Origin: Microbacterium esteraromaticum
GTDB taxonomy: Bacteria > Actinomycetota > Actinomycetes > Actinomycetales > Microbacteriaceae
NCBI RefSeq assembly: GCF_900163815.1
Contig: NZ_FUKO01000014.1
Span: 1 to 43,636 of the forward strand
Reading direction: 5' to 3'
DNA length: 43,636 bases
In this document: one piece after another, positions 32,307-39,202 of the stretch
Layout of the letters: each line of letters starts with the position of its first letter
Numbering within the stretch: the stretch's first letter is position 1
Notes under the pieces: model-generated
Database searches by the model: none
Told to the model about the DNA's origin: nothing
The model's input: only the letters and a program-made list of their open reading frames with translations
Program-made: the position numbers and the translations under genes

Positions 32307-33251
32307 ATGGAGTATGACCTCACCCTCAGGGACAAATCTCGCTCGATGCAAGCGATCGCGTCGGCAAGCATACTTTCAGGTGCGCTATGCCTGTCTATGT
32401 CAGCAATTATGGTCAAGCTGGCCGCAGTGGATTCTGCAACCACTGCAATGCTGCGCTGTGCTATAGCCGTGCTCATACTCGCTCCTTTAGCGTGGGCTGA
32501 AGGCGTCAAGCGCGGCCGATTGTCAACAAGCGGTGCTGGGTGGGCGATCGCCGCCGGGATCGCACTCGGCATCGACTATGCCGCCTGGACGGCCGCGATC
32601 TATCAGGTTGGAGCAGGGATTAGCACAGTGCTGATCAACGTGCAGGTGATTGTGCTTCCGCTTTTGGCTTTCCTCGTCGATCGGGAACGGATCAAGAAGC
32701 GCTTTCTAATGATATTGCCACTGATGATGCTAGGTATCAGCCTGGTAGGTGGGCTATGGGAGAGCTCTGCTGCGAGCCGGAGTGCCCTTACCGGAACGCT
32801 ATTGGGTCTGTGCGCCGGACTCGGATACGGCGTCTACCTGTTCCTCACCCGACGCGCCACAGGGAAAGACTCCGCCCGAATAATCCAATCTCTGGCCTGG
32901 GCTACCGCATCCGCAGCTGTGGCTACAACAGTCATCTCCCTCTTTTCCGGCGGACTCAACTTAGCCGGCATCAGCGCTCAGTCTTGGATGCTGATGGTAG
33001 CTCTTTCGGTGCTCGGACAAGTTATTGCATGGCTATTGATCAACTACGGAAGCAATCGGATCACGTCAACAAGCACTGCGTCGCTCCTGCTGATCCAACC
33101 AGTTCTTGCGCTTGGCCTTGCCGCGGCCATTCTGTCCGAGCGTCCCACACCGGTCCAACTTGTAGGGGCGGGTATCGTCGTCGCTTCCGTCGCGATATCG
33201 AACGTCCCTTACAATCTGCGCGGCCGTAGGCATCTACCAGATTCGACGTGA
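32307..33251 (+). CDS. EamA/DMT-family exporter (transposon copy)
   Basis: The 314-aa protein has about ten hydrophobic segments arranged as two EamA repeats (about 20-150 and 165-300). The stretch IDYAAWTAAIYQVGAGISTV is characteristic of the RhaT/YdcZ-like DMT exporters. ATG 32307 is chosen; ATG 32346 is an alternative with a better hydrophobic start. By eye it is about two-thirds identical to the minus-strand gene at 41483. The substrate is unknown; amino acids or drugs are usual for this family. Confidence 0.88.
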   Translation: MEYDLTLRDKSRSMQAIASASILSGALCLSMSAIMVKLAAVDSATTAMLRCAIAVLILAPLAWAEGVKRGRLSTSGAGWAIAAGIALGIDYAAWTAAIYQVGAGISTVLINVQVIVLPLLAFLVDRERIKKRFLMILPLMMLGISLVGGLWESSAASRSALTGTLLGLCAGLGYGVYLFLTRRATGKDSARIIQSLAWATASAAVATTVISLFSGGLNLAGISAQSWMLMVALSVLGQVIAWLLINYGSNRITSTSTASLLLIQPVLALGLAAAILSERPTPVQLVGAGIVVASVAISNVPYNLRGRRHLPDST

Positions 33252-33353
33252 TCCAAAACCCAATTGAAGAACTTCCAAGTGCGTTGATTGATAATCGAAA
33301 ACCATCTCAACTGCTTGGCTACACCTAACCTTTATTCATGGAGGATGCAGACC

Positions 33354-34340
33354 ATGTCACATTCAAATGCTGCCCTTACCCCACGCCACCGCATGAAAGT
33401 GGCTCGCCTCGTCGTAGACGAGGGGTGGCCAATCAGTGAAGTCGCTGCTCGGTTCCAGGTATCCTGGCCGACTGTCAAGAGGTGGGCCAATCGCTATCTT
33501 GCAGGCGACTCAATGTGGGACCGATCCTCGCGGCCGCGAAGATCTCCGACGAAGACGCCCAAACCCGTGTCAAAGCGGTGCATCAGTCTCCGCCAGCGTC
33601 TACGCGAGGGGCCGGTGCAGCTTTCTGCGAGACTCGGCATTGCGCCTTCGACGGTGCACCGAATCCTGCAAGCAGCCGGTCTGAATCGGCTGACCTATGT
33701 CGATCGAGCTACCGGCGAACCCATCCGACGCTACGAGCACGAATCACCTGGATCGCTGGTGCACGTGGACGTGAAGAAGCTTGGCAATATTCCCGAGGGT
33801 GGCGGGTGGCGCTACGTCGGTCGTCGACAGGGAGAGAAGCACCGCGCTGCGACACCGGGCAAGTCGCTCAATGCACACGGCAGTCCGAGGCTTGGCTATG
33901 CGTTCGTGCACACGGTTATCGATGACTACTCACGTGTCGCCTACACTGAGGTCCACGATGATGAGACTGCCGTGACCGCAGTTGGTGTATTGCATCGCGC
34001 GGTGGAGTGGTTCGCCGAGCGTGGCGTCGTTATTTCTCGAGTGCTCTCTGACAATGGGGGTGCGTACCGCTCTCATCTGTGGCGCGAGACGTGCGACGCT
34101 CTCAAAATAAAACCCAAGTACACCCGCCCCTATCGTCCACAGACCAATGGGAAGGTCGAACGCTTCCACCGGACCATGGCCGACGGCTGGGCCTACTCCC
34201 GTTGCTATGCCTCGGAGGCCGAACGCCGAAGCGCTTTAGAGGGCTGGTTGCACGATTACAACCACCACAGGCCCCATACAGCCGGTGGTGGCCTACCGCC
34301 GTTCTCCCGATTGACTAACGTCCCCGGTCAGTACATCTAG
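33354..34340 (+). CDS. IS481-family transposase (element A)
   Basis: The 328-aa protein has an N-terminal HTH (WPISEVAARFQVSWPTVKRW) and an integrase core with the DDE motif: HVDVKK (Asp), VLSDNGGAYRS (Asp) and KVERFHRTM (Glu). ATG 33354 gives the family-like MSHSNAALTPRHR. The last residues (TNVPGQYI) are encoded by the right terminal repeat, and the TAG stop lies in the adjacent TCTAGG, so the reading frame depends on the target sequence. It is about 80% identical by eye to the element B transposase. Confidence 0.92.
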   Translation: MSHSNAALTPRHRMKVARLVVDEGWPISEVAARFQVSWPTVKRWANRYLAGDSMWDRSSRPRRSPTKTPKPVSKRCISLRQRLREGPVQLSARLGIAPSTVHRILQAAGLNRLTYVDRATGEPIRRYEHESPGSLVHVDVKKLGNIPEGGGWRYVGRRQGEKHRAATPGKSLNAHGSPRLGYAFVHTVIDDYSRVAYTEVHDDETAVTAVGVLHRAVEWFAERGVVISRVLSDNGGAYRSHLWRETCDALKIKPKYTRPYRPQTNGKVERFHRTMADGWAYSRCYASEAERRSALEGWLHDYNHHRPHTAGGGLPPFSRLTNVPGQYI

Positions 34341-34370
34341 GTGTACTAACCGGGGACGTTGATCGAAGAC

Positions 34371-34922
34371 TTACGCGAAGAGTTGCCGAGCGGCGCGGCG
34401 GGCGAGATCGTCTGTTTGAAGATCGGGGGTAGCGCCTTCGGCTGCAAGGGATGCAAGCCCGTGAACCAGGGACCAGGCCACGTGCGCTGCTTCCGAGGTT
34501 GTCAGGTGTGCCCTGCGTTCTGCGGGTATTGATTCGACGCCTGCCATAAGCGCCTCCATCGAGGATGCCCGGGCTGCACTCAACTCACCGTCATCGGCGT
34601 GGAGCAGCTCCGGCCTGTGCATCACGGCGTAGTGGCCAGGGTGCTCACGTGCGAACCTGACGTACGCGACTGCTGCCTCGTCGAAGCCACCAGCCGTGGC
34701 TGCGGCCACATCGGCGGCAAGCAGGCGCAGACCTTGCGCGGCTAGCGCCGTGAGCAGCCCTCGTCGATCGCCGAAATGATGCGCGGGTGCGCCATGCGAG
34801 ACCCCGGCCCGACGGGCAAGCTCGCGCAGCGACAGTGAACTGGGTCCAACCTCGTCGATCATCTGCGCCGACTCGTCGAGGAGTGCTCGTCTTAGGTCGC
34901 CGTGGTGATATCCGTCGCTCAT
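34371..34922 (-). CDS. TetR-family regulator
   Basis: The 183-aa protein has a TetR HTH (RRALLDESAQMIDEVGPSSL, then ELARRAGVSHGAPAHHFGDR with the recognition helix) and an all-helical C-terminal ligand domain. ATG 34922 is used; a further in-frame start at 34928 adds two residues. It is divergent from doxX, with an ATCTAG/CTAGAT inverted repeat between, so it probably represses doxX and itself. Confidence 0.88.
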   Translation of the reverse strand: MSDGYHHGDLRRALLDESAQMIDEVGPSSLSLRELARRAGVSHGAPAHHFGDRRGLLTALAAQGLRLLAADVAAATAGGFDEAAVAYVRFAREHPGHYAVMHRPELLHADDGELSAARASSMEALMAGVESIPAERRAHLTTSEAAHVAWSLVHGLASLAAEGATPDLQTDDLARRAARQLFA

Positions 34923-34975
34923 GACCACACCCTATGAGTTCGATCTAGGCATCGACCAGATCAAAGGCTAGCCTG

Positions 34976-34994
34976 ATCTAGTCATTGTCTAGAT
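34976..34994. promoter_or_regulatory. TetR operator candidate before doxX
   Basis: ATCTAG (34976-34981) and CTAGAT (34989-34994) are inverted with a 7-bp spacer, 12 bp before the doxX start. GATCTAGGC and GATCAAAGG half-sites lie further upstream. It is the natural site for the divergent TetR protein. Confidence 0.5.
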
Positions 34995-35005
34995 AGGGAG
35001 TTCCC

Positions 35006-35461
35006 ATGGCACCTTTGATCGTCCTGCTCGTCTTCACAACTCTTGCCCGAGCGGTGGGGGCGCTGGGCGTCGGCTACGTCGCCTCCTGGCCCGCCGCCAC
35101 GGCTGTGGGGCTGGCTGCCATGTTCATCGTGACCGGCGCCAGCCACTTCTTCCCTGCACGGCGGGCAGGGCTCATCGCCATCGTCCCACCGGCTCTCAAG
35201 CATCCCGCCGCGCTGGTCGCACTCACCGGCGTGCTCGAGCTGCTGGGTGCCGTCGCCCTTCTCGTTCCTCCCGAGGCGGGACAGCTGCGCGTGGCAGCAG
35301 CGCTCAGTCTGGCCGTGCTGCTGTTCGTGATGTTCCCCGCGAATGTCTACGCGTCACAAGCCCGTAGGTCTGAGCACTCACCCAACACGCCCCTGCCGCA
35401 GCGAACGGCGATGCAGTGCGTCTTCATCGCGGCGACACTCTTCGTGGCTCTGGCTTCATGA
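35006..35461 (+). CDS. DoxX-family membrane protein
   Basis: The 151-aa protein has four hydrophobic segments (about 1-20, 25-50, 68-90 and 96-118), with GASHFFPARRAGLIAIVPPAL and a GVLELLGAVALL helix typical of DoxX-like proteins. These are often linked to thiol or redox stress. Its stop overlaps the transposase ATG by ATGA. AGGGAG precedes the start. Confidence 0.8.
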   Translation: MAPLIVLLVFTTLARAVGALGVGYVASWPAATAVGLAAMFIVTGASHFFPARRAGLIAIVPPALKHPAALVALTGVLELLGAVALLVPPEAGQLRVAAALSLAVLLFVMFPANVYASQARRSEHSPNTPLPQRTAMQCVFIAATLFVALAS

Positions 35462-36504
35462 CACGAGGACATCACGCCAACGCCGCTCTCACGCCCCGAC
35501 ACCGACTCAAGGTCGCCCGTCTCGTCGTCGACGACGGCTGGCCGATCAGTGAAGTCGCCGCGCGGTTCCAAGTGTCATGGCCGACCGTGAAGCGATGGGT
35601 CGACCGCTACCTGGTCGGCGAGTCCATGCAGGACCGGTCGTCGCGCCCGAGGACTTCGCCGAACAAGACCCCGAAGTCGGTGACGAAGCGCTGCGTGAGC
35701 CTTCGAATGCGACTGCGGGAAGGGCCCGTTCAGCTCGCTTCCCGACTCGACATCGCACCGTCCACCGTGCATCGCATCCTCACCACGGCGCGCCTGAACC
35801 GGTTGTCCTGCGTGGACCGCGCCACCGGCGAGCCCGTCCGCCGGTACGAGCACCCTCACCCCGGGTCGCTGGTTCACGTGGACGTGAAGAAGGTCGGGAA
35901 CATCCCTGACGGTGGCGGTTGGCGGTACGTCGGCCGCCGCCAAGGCGAGAAGAACCGCGCCGCCACGCCAGGCAAGCCGCGCAACCAGTACGGCGGCCCG
36001 AAACTCGGGTACGCGTTCGTCCACACCGTCATCGACGACCACTCCCGCGTCGCATACACCGAGGTCCACGACGACGAGACCGCCGTCACTGCCGTCGCCG
36101 TCCTTCGCCGGGCGGTGCAGTGGTTCGCCGGCCATGGCGTCACCATCGAGCGGGTGCTGTCGGACAACGGTGGGGCGTACCGCTCGCACCTGTGGCGCGA
36201 CACCTGCCATGGCCTGTCGATCACGCCGAAACGGACCCGCCCGTACCGCCCGCAGACCAATGGGAAGGTGGAGCGCTTCCACCGGACGATGGCCGACGGG
36301 TGGGCCTACGCCCGCTGCTACACCAGCGAGCAAGAACGCCGCGACGCGCTCGAGCCGTGGCTGGGGCACTACAACGAAGTGCGACCGCATACCGCGTGCG
36401 GTAACCAGCCGCCACTCACCAAACTCAGAGCGGCTGGCTACTCTTCGGTGGCTTCGACGCCCACGCCGGGCGGCTCCTCGGTGAAGAACTCGGGGTCCGA
36501 GTAG
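35458..36504 (+). CDS. IS481-family transposase (element B)
   Basis: The 348-aa protein has the same HTH and DDE integrase core as element A (HVDVKK, VLSDNGGAYRS, KVERFHRTM). Its ATG at 35458 overlaps the doxX stop, so it is likely translated from the cargo operon. The C-terminal ~30 residues (AAGYSSVASTPTPGGSSVKN) differ entirely from element A and read into antisense of the AbiV-like gene. The core is intact, so it may still be active. The unusual tail could reflect loss of the native right end. Confidence 0.88.
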   Translation: MTRGHHANAALTPRHRLKVARLVVDDGWPISEVAARFQVSWPTVKRWVDRYLVGESMQDRSSRPRTSPNKTPKSVTKRCVSLRMRLREGPVQLASRLDIAPSTVHRILTTARLNRLSCVDRATGEPVRRYEHPHPGSLVHVDVKKVGNIPDGGGWRYVGRRQGEKNRAATPGKPRNQYGGPKLGYAFVHTVIDDHSRVAYTEVHDDETAVTAVAVLRRAVQWFAGHGVTIERVLSDNGGAYRSHLWRDTCHGLSITPKRTRPYRPQTNGKVERFHRTMADGWAYARCYTSEQERRDALEPWLGHYNEVRPHTACGNQPPLTKLRAAGYSSVASTPTPGGSSVKNSGSE

Positions 36505-37139
36505 GGAAGGATCGTCCAGTGGAGATCCTCCGCCGAGTCGATCCGGCTAGGAACGGAGGCGTCTTGTTGGCGGGTGTGGTCCTGGATCAGATGCATCTGA
36601 ACTACCTTGGCCGCTCGACGAATCTGCTCCACGATCCCCCCGGCGGGTATGTCCAGCGGCGAGGAGATCCGGTCGGCTGCACGGTCGACATAGAAGCCAG
36701 CCTGCTTGTCGAGGTTCCGCTGCCGCGCCAACCCATGGAACGTCTCCAAGTCCGGCAACTGGTAGTACTCGATCCGACGGTCTGGGTCCCAGAAGCCACC
36801 CAGACCTGACGCAAACTGCTCCGCCACCTGCAGCTTTTCTGCATGTGGTGCGCGGGTGGTGCGTAGGCCGTCCGGAACCCGAACCAGGCCAGGTTCGTGA
36901 GGCTGCACCCCGTAGAGGCTCAAAGGTGCACTCCACTCCCACTCGGCGGCCTCGTAAAGCCAGCGTGCCTTCGCCACTTCCTCCATCGCGAGCACCAGGA
37001 GCGCCTGAGCCCGGCCGGCACTGCCCCGGTCCGCCAGGGCGTGGGCATCCTCCACAAGCGCCACCGCGTTCGCCATCAGGGACTTCCACCATCGGCGCGC
37101 GAAGTCTGCGCTGACCTCTTCAACCTGCGGCTCGCCCAT
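36438..37139 (-). CDS. AbiV-like abortive infection protein
   Basis: The 233-aa protein shows the AbiV-type N-terminal helices: LMANAVALVEDAHALADRGS and ALLVLAMEEVAKARWLYEAA, matching the NAxxLxxDA and AxEExxKA pattern. AbiV blocks phage development by interfering with host translation after infection. The remainder is divergent. The start MGEPQVEEV at 37139 is preferred over an upstream TTG at 37178 lying in the terminal repeat. It overlaps the transposase gene tail in antisense and sits beside the right end of element B, so it is cargo. Confidence 0.7.
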   Translation of the reverse strand: MGEPQVEEVSADFARRWWKSLMANAVALVEDAHALADRGSAGRAQALLVLAMEEVAKARWLYEAAEWEWSAPLSLYGVQPHEPGLVRVPDGLRTTRAPHAEKLQVAEQFASGLGGFWDPDRRIEYYQLPDLETFHGLARQRNLDKQAGFYVDRAADRISSPLDIPAGGIVEQIRRAAKVVQMHLIQDHTRQQDASVPSRIDSAEDLHWTILPYSDPEFFTEEPPGVGVEATEE

Positions 37140-37201
37140 GCAGCGAGTATCTCGCGTCACCGGCCGATCCTCGATCAACGTCTCCGGTCAGTACAACTAG
37201 A

Positions 37202-37368
37202 GGACGCGGGTAGATCGTCAACGGCAAGACGTCGAGCTGCAACTCCTTCTCCGTGAGTGATTGCAACGGGTTCTCCCGGGCGATCTTTAAAAGGAAGTGA
37301 TCAACCGCCGCATCTGCCTCACGCTGACTCGTCCCCACGCTCATGAGAGTAAGCGCGCCTGCTGACAT
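37202..37368 (-). pseudogene. N-terminal half of the gene interrupted by the transposon block
   Basis: Minus-strand ATG 37368 begins MSAGALTLMSVGTSQREADA and reaches LDVLPLTIYPRPL before the target site. Rejoining it with 31069-31252 keeps the frame across the site (PRPL-VAKAW). The open frame continues only a short way into the transposon. It is divergent from the SRAP gene with an 80-bp gap. Confidence 0.75.
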
Positions 37369-37448
37369 CGGCTGTCCGAGGAACCGGATCGCCGCGACGC
37401 AAGAGGTAGCGATTCCGCACGTCTGATGTGCGCGCTAGCCTGCGAGGC

Positions 37449-38144
37449 ATGTGCGGACGATTCGCGAACGACGCTAAGACCGATGAGCTGATCCGGGAGT
37501 TTGTCGCGGAAGGCGGCAAGCCGGAGGAGTGGTGGAAGTCGTGGGCTGGCGCTTACTCGATCGCCCCGACGCAGGATGCCCCGATCGTCCGGGACCGGGG
37601 TGAGGGGCGCATTCTGGAGCTTGTGCGGTGGGACTGGCAGAAGCCGGCCAACCGTCCCAAGGGTGCTCCGATCATCAACGCACGAATGGAGAAGCTTGCC
37701 ACGGGATTCTGGGCGCCCGCGTTCTCCGCCGCCCGGTGCATCGTCCCGATGCGCGGCTACTTCGAATGGACCGGCGAGAAGGGCGACAAGACCCCGCACT
37801 TCCTGCACAGTGACGGCCTGCTCTCGGCAGCCGGCCTCACCTGGTCGATGGAACTGCCCAACGGTGAGCGATCGCGCTGCTTCGTCGTCATCACCCGAGA
37901 AGCTCGCGACGCCAGCGGCGAGGTGCACGACCGGATGCCCGCCTTCCTGACACCAGACACCTGGGATGCCTGGCTGACACCCGAGAAGCTCACGGGAGAG
38001 GTCAGGGCCGAGACCTTGGCAATGCTTGAGCATACGTCCAGCGACGTCGCCTCGACCATCCGAGAACACATCGTCGACCGCAAAGTGAACAACTCACGCA
38101 CCGCTGATGGCTCAGACTCTTCGCTCATTCAGCCGGTGCTCTGA
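37449..38144 (+). CDS. SRAP (HMCES/YedK-like) abasic-site protein
   Basis: The 231-aa protein begins MCGRF, with Cys2 exposed as the nucleophile after removal of Met. INARMEKLAT carries the conserved Asn, GYFEWTGEKGDK the catalytic Glu, and VHDRMPAFL the conserved His. These are the complete SRAP active-site set. The protein crosslinks to abasic sites in single-stranded DNA and shields them. ATG 37449 is fixed by the Cys2 requirement. Plasmid carriage fits protection of transferred single strands. Confidence 0.93.
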   Translation: MCGRFANDAKTDELIREFVAEGGKPEEWWKSWAGAYSIAPTQDAPIVRDRGEGRILELVRWDWQKPANRPKGAPIINARMEKLATGFWAPAFSAARCIVPMRGYFEWTGEKGDKTPHFLHSDGLLSAAGLTWSMELPNGERSRCFVVITREARDASGEVHDRMPAFLTPDTWDAWLTPEKLTGEVRAETLAMLEHTSSDVASTIREHIVDRKVNNSRTADGSDSSLIQPVL

Positions 38145-38167
38145 TCGCCGGACCCTCGACAACTACC

Positions 38168-38188
38168 CTTTACTTTAGTAAAGTAAAG
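38168..38188. promoter_or_regulatory. Palindrome overlapping the translation start region of the 137-aa gene
   Basis: CTTTACTTT-AGT-AAAGTAAAG has perfect 9-bp arms and ends 2 bp before ATG 38191. It could be an operator for the encoded HTH protein or an mRNA hairpin occluding the start. There is no separate Shine-Dalgarno sequence. Confidence 0.6.
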
Positions 38189-38190
38189 GT

Positions 38191-38604
38191 ATGTCGATTG
38201 AGTCAGCTCAGGATCCTCAAGACCTTCTCGCAAACGTCTACGAGCTTGCGAGGTTCACGCACGAGCTGCGCAACCTCGCGACCGAGGCGAGGCAGCTCCT
38301 CGAACAGGCCGAGCGCAACGCAGTGAGCGGGGGACTGCCGCCCTCGCTGGTCGCCAAGGCCGCGGGCCTCACCGCGGGACGAGTAACCCAGATCCTCGCG
38401 CGACCCGATGACAACGATCTGTCGCCGCGCGCACTCGCAGATCGTTCATACAAGATCCTCGAATGGCCTGCCGATGCGCTCAAGCGCCACTCGGCATCGT
38501 TCCCAGGGGAGATGACCTACCCGCCGTACCCGGCCGGACGACGAACCAGAACGTCGGCTGATCCCACGATCGTACGGACGAACTTTGGTGGCCTAAATGG
38601 CTGA
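38191..38604 (+). CDS. HTH regulator preceded by a palindrome
   Basis: The 137-aa protein has an N-terminal helical region (about 10-45) and a helix-turn-helix (PPSLVAKAAGLTAGRVTQIL, about 53-72). The C-terminus is basic and disordered (AGRRTRTSADPTIVRTNFGG). It fits a small plasmid or phage repressor. The palindrome at 38168-38188 directly before the ATG is a likely autoregulatory site. Confidence 0.75.
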   Translation: MSIESAQDPQDLLANVYELARFTHELRNLATEARQLLEQAERNAVSGGLPPSLVAKAAGLTAGRVTQILARPDDNDLSPRALADRSYKILEWPADALKRHSASFPGEMTYPPYPAGRRTRTSADPTIVRTNFGGLNG

Positions 38605-38641
38605 CCAAGAGCGATCGACTGTCAGAGGCCGGGAGGAAGGT

Positions 38642-38884
38642 ATGGATATGGAAACGACGAAGGTTGCCGGTCGCGACATCGCACATCACGTCAGCGCTGC
38701 GTTCGTGCTGCTCGGGCCGATCCTGCTCATAGCCCTTGCGGTCACAGCCGGCCTCCATGAGTCGGGGGAGGCGGTGCTCTCGCCCTTCACTGTCGGGTGG
38801 TTCGCCACAATCTCTCTCGCCGCGGCAGTGGTGTTCTACTTCACTCGGTCGGGCGAATTGGGCGACGCCCACGCCGACCAGTAA
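38642..38884 (+). CDS. Small two-helix membrane protein
   Basis: The 80-aa protein has two hydrophobic segments (about 17-37 and 51-70) with an acidic C-terminus (GELGDAHADQ). GGAGG at 38632-38636 lies 5 nt before ATG 38642. An ATG at 38597, overlapping the previous stop, is a longer alternative. No family is recognised. Confidence 0.6.
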   Translation: MDMETTKVAGRDIAHHVSAAFVLLGPILLIALAVTAGLHESGEAVLSPFTVGWFATISLAAAVVFYFTRSGELGDAHADQ

Positions 38885-38912
38885 CGGTCGAATGTCGAGG
38901 ATGCGAGCACCG

Positions 38913-39093
38913 TCTCCTTAGTGGTGGTGGTTCGGAGCTACGCGACGATAGCTACGCTTCCGGCGCTGCGTGCCACTGTCCCCCTCCTTATCCTCCCTCG
39001 CTGCGCTCAGTCCGGTACCGGGGGCCAGCATCACTCCGCTTCTTCCAGCTTCGCTCTCTTTGCTCTCGCACCGCCCACCACCACTAAGGAGAC
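38913..39093 (+). ncRNA. Candidate structured element A2, which covers the Shine-Dalgarno of the next ORF
   Basis: This 181-nt element is closed by a perfect 19-bp long-range stem: GTCTCCTTAGTGGTGGTGG (38913-38931) with CCACCACCACTAAGGAGAC (39075-39093). The 3' arm contains AAGGAG (39086-39091), the likely Shine-Dalgarno sequence of ATG 39098, so the stem could hide it. The core (about 38943-39060) matches element A1, including ACGATAGCTACG and CAGTCCGGTACCGGG, while the closing stem has a different sequence. Confidence 0.62.
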
Positions 39094-39097
39094 TCAC

Positions 39098-39202
39098 ATG
39101 TTCGAAGTAATCGTCATCGTCGGCATCATCATCGTTGGTCTCGGTGGCGGCTGGATTCTCGGTATGAGCGAGATCGCCCGCTTCAACAGGACCAACGACT
39201 AA
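39098..39202 (+). CDS. 34-aa single-helix membrane peptide after element A2
   Basis: The ORF starts at ATG 39098, 6 nt after AAGGAG. It encodes one hydrophobic helix (VIVIVGIIIVGLGGGWILGM) and a short polar end. Its position after element A2 parallels the small ORF after A1, which argues that it is translated. The function is unknown; small toxins and regulatory membrane peptides look like this. Confidence 0.6.
   Translation: MFEVIVIVGIIIVGLGGGWILGMSEIARFNRTND

Larger units (their letters stand above)
31253..34336 (+). mobile_element. Transposon A: LysR/EamA cargo with IS481-type transposase
   Basis: The left repeat starts at 31253; the right repeat ends at 34336 (TGTACTGACCGGGGACGTTA on the minus strand). 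The two ends agree at about 17 of the first 19 bases. Inside are a minus-strand LysR gene, a divergent EamA exporter and a plus-strand transposase. Its cargo has visibly lower GC than the surroundings and than the homologous module at 41-43 kb. The transposase reads through the right repeat and stops in the TCTAGG flank. Confidence 0.8.
31253..37195. mobile_element. Composite of two IS481-type transposons
   Basis: The outer ends TGTACTGACCGGAGAGGTTG (31253) and, read on the minus strand from 37195, TGTACTGACCGGAGACGTTG match in 24 of 25 bases. The block is flanked by ACTAGA at 31247-31252 and at 37196-37201, a 6-bp target duplication. It contains element A (31253-34336) and element B (34343-37195) separated by TCTAGG. 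The outer ends share GGAGA, the inner ones GGGGA, so the whole 5943 bp may have moved as one unit. The insertion disrupts the 116-aa minus-strand gene. Confidence 0.85.
34343..37195 (+). mobile_element. Transposon B: TetR/DoxX and AbiV-like cargo with IS481-type transposase
   Basis: The left repeat is TGTACTAACCGGGGACGTTG at 34343; the right repeat is the minus-strand TGTACTGACCGGAGACGTTG ending at 37195. They agree in about 25 of 28 bases. The unit contains TetR (minus), DoxX (plus), the transposase (plus, coupled to doxX) and an AbiV-like gene (minus) between the transposase and the right end. Unlike in element A, the transposase no longer reaches the terminal repeat. Confidence 0.78.
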
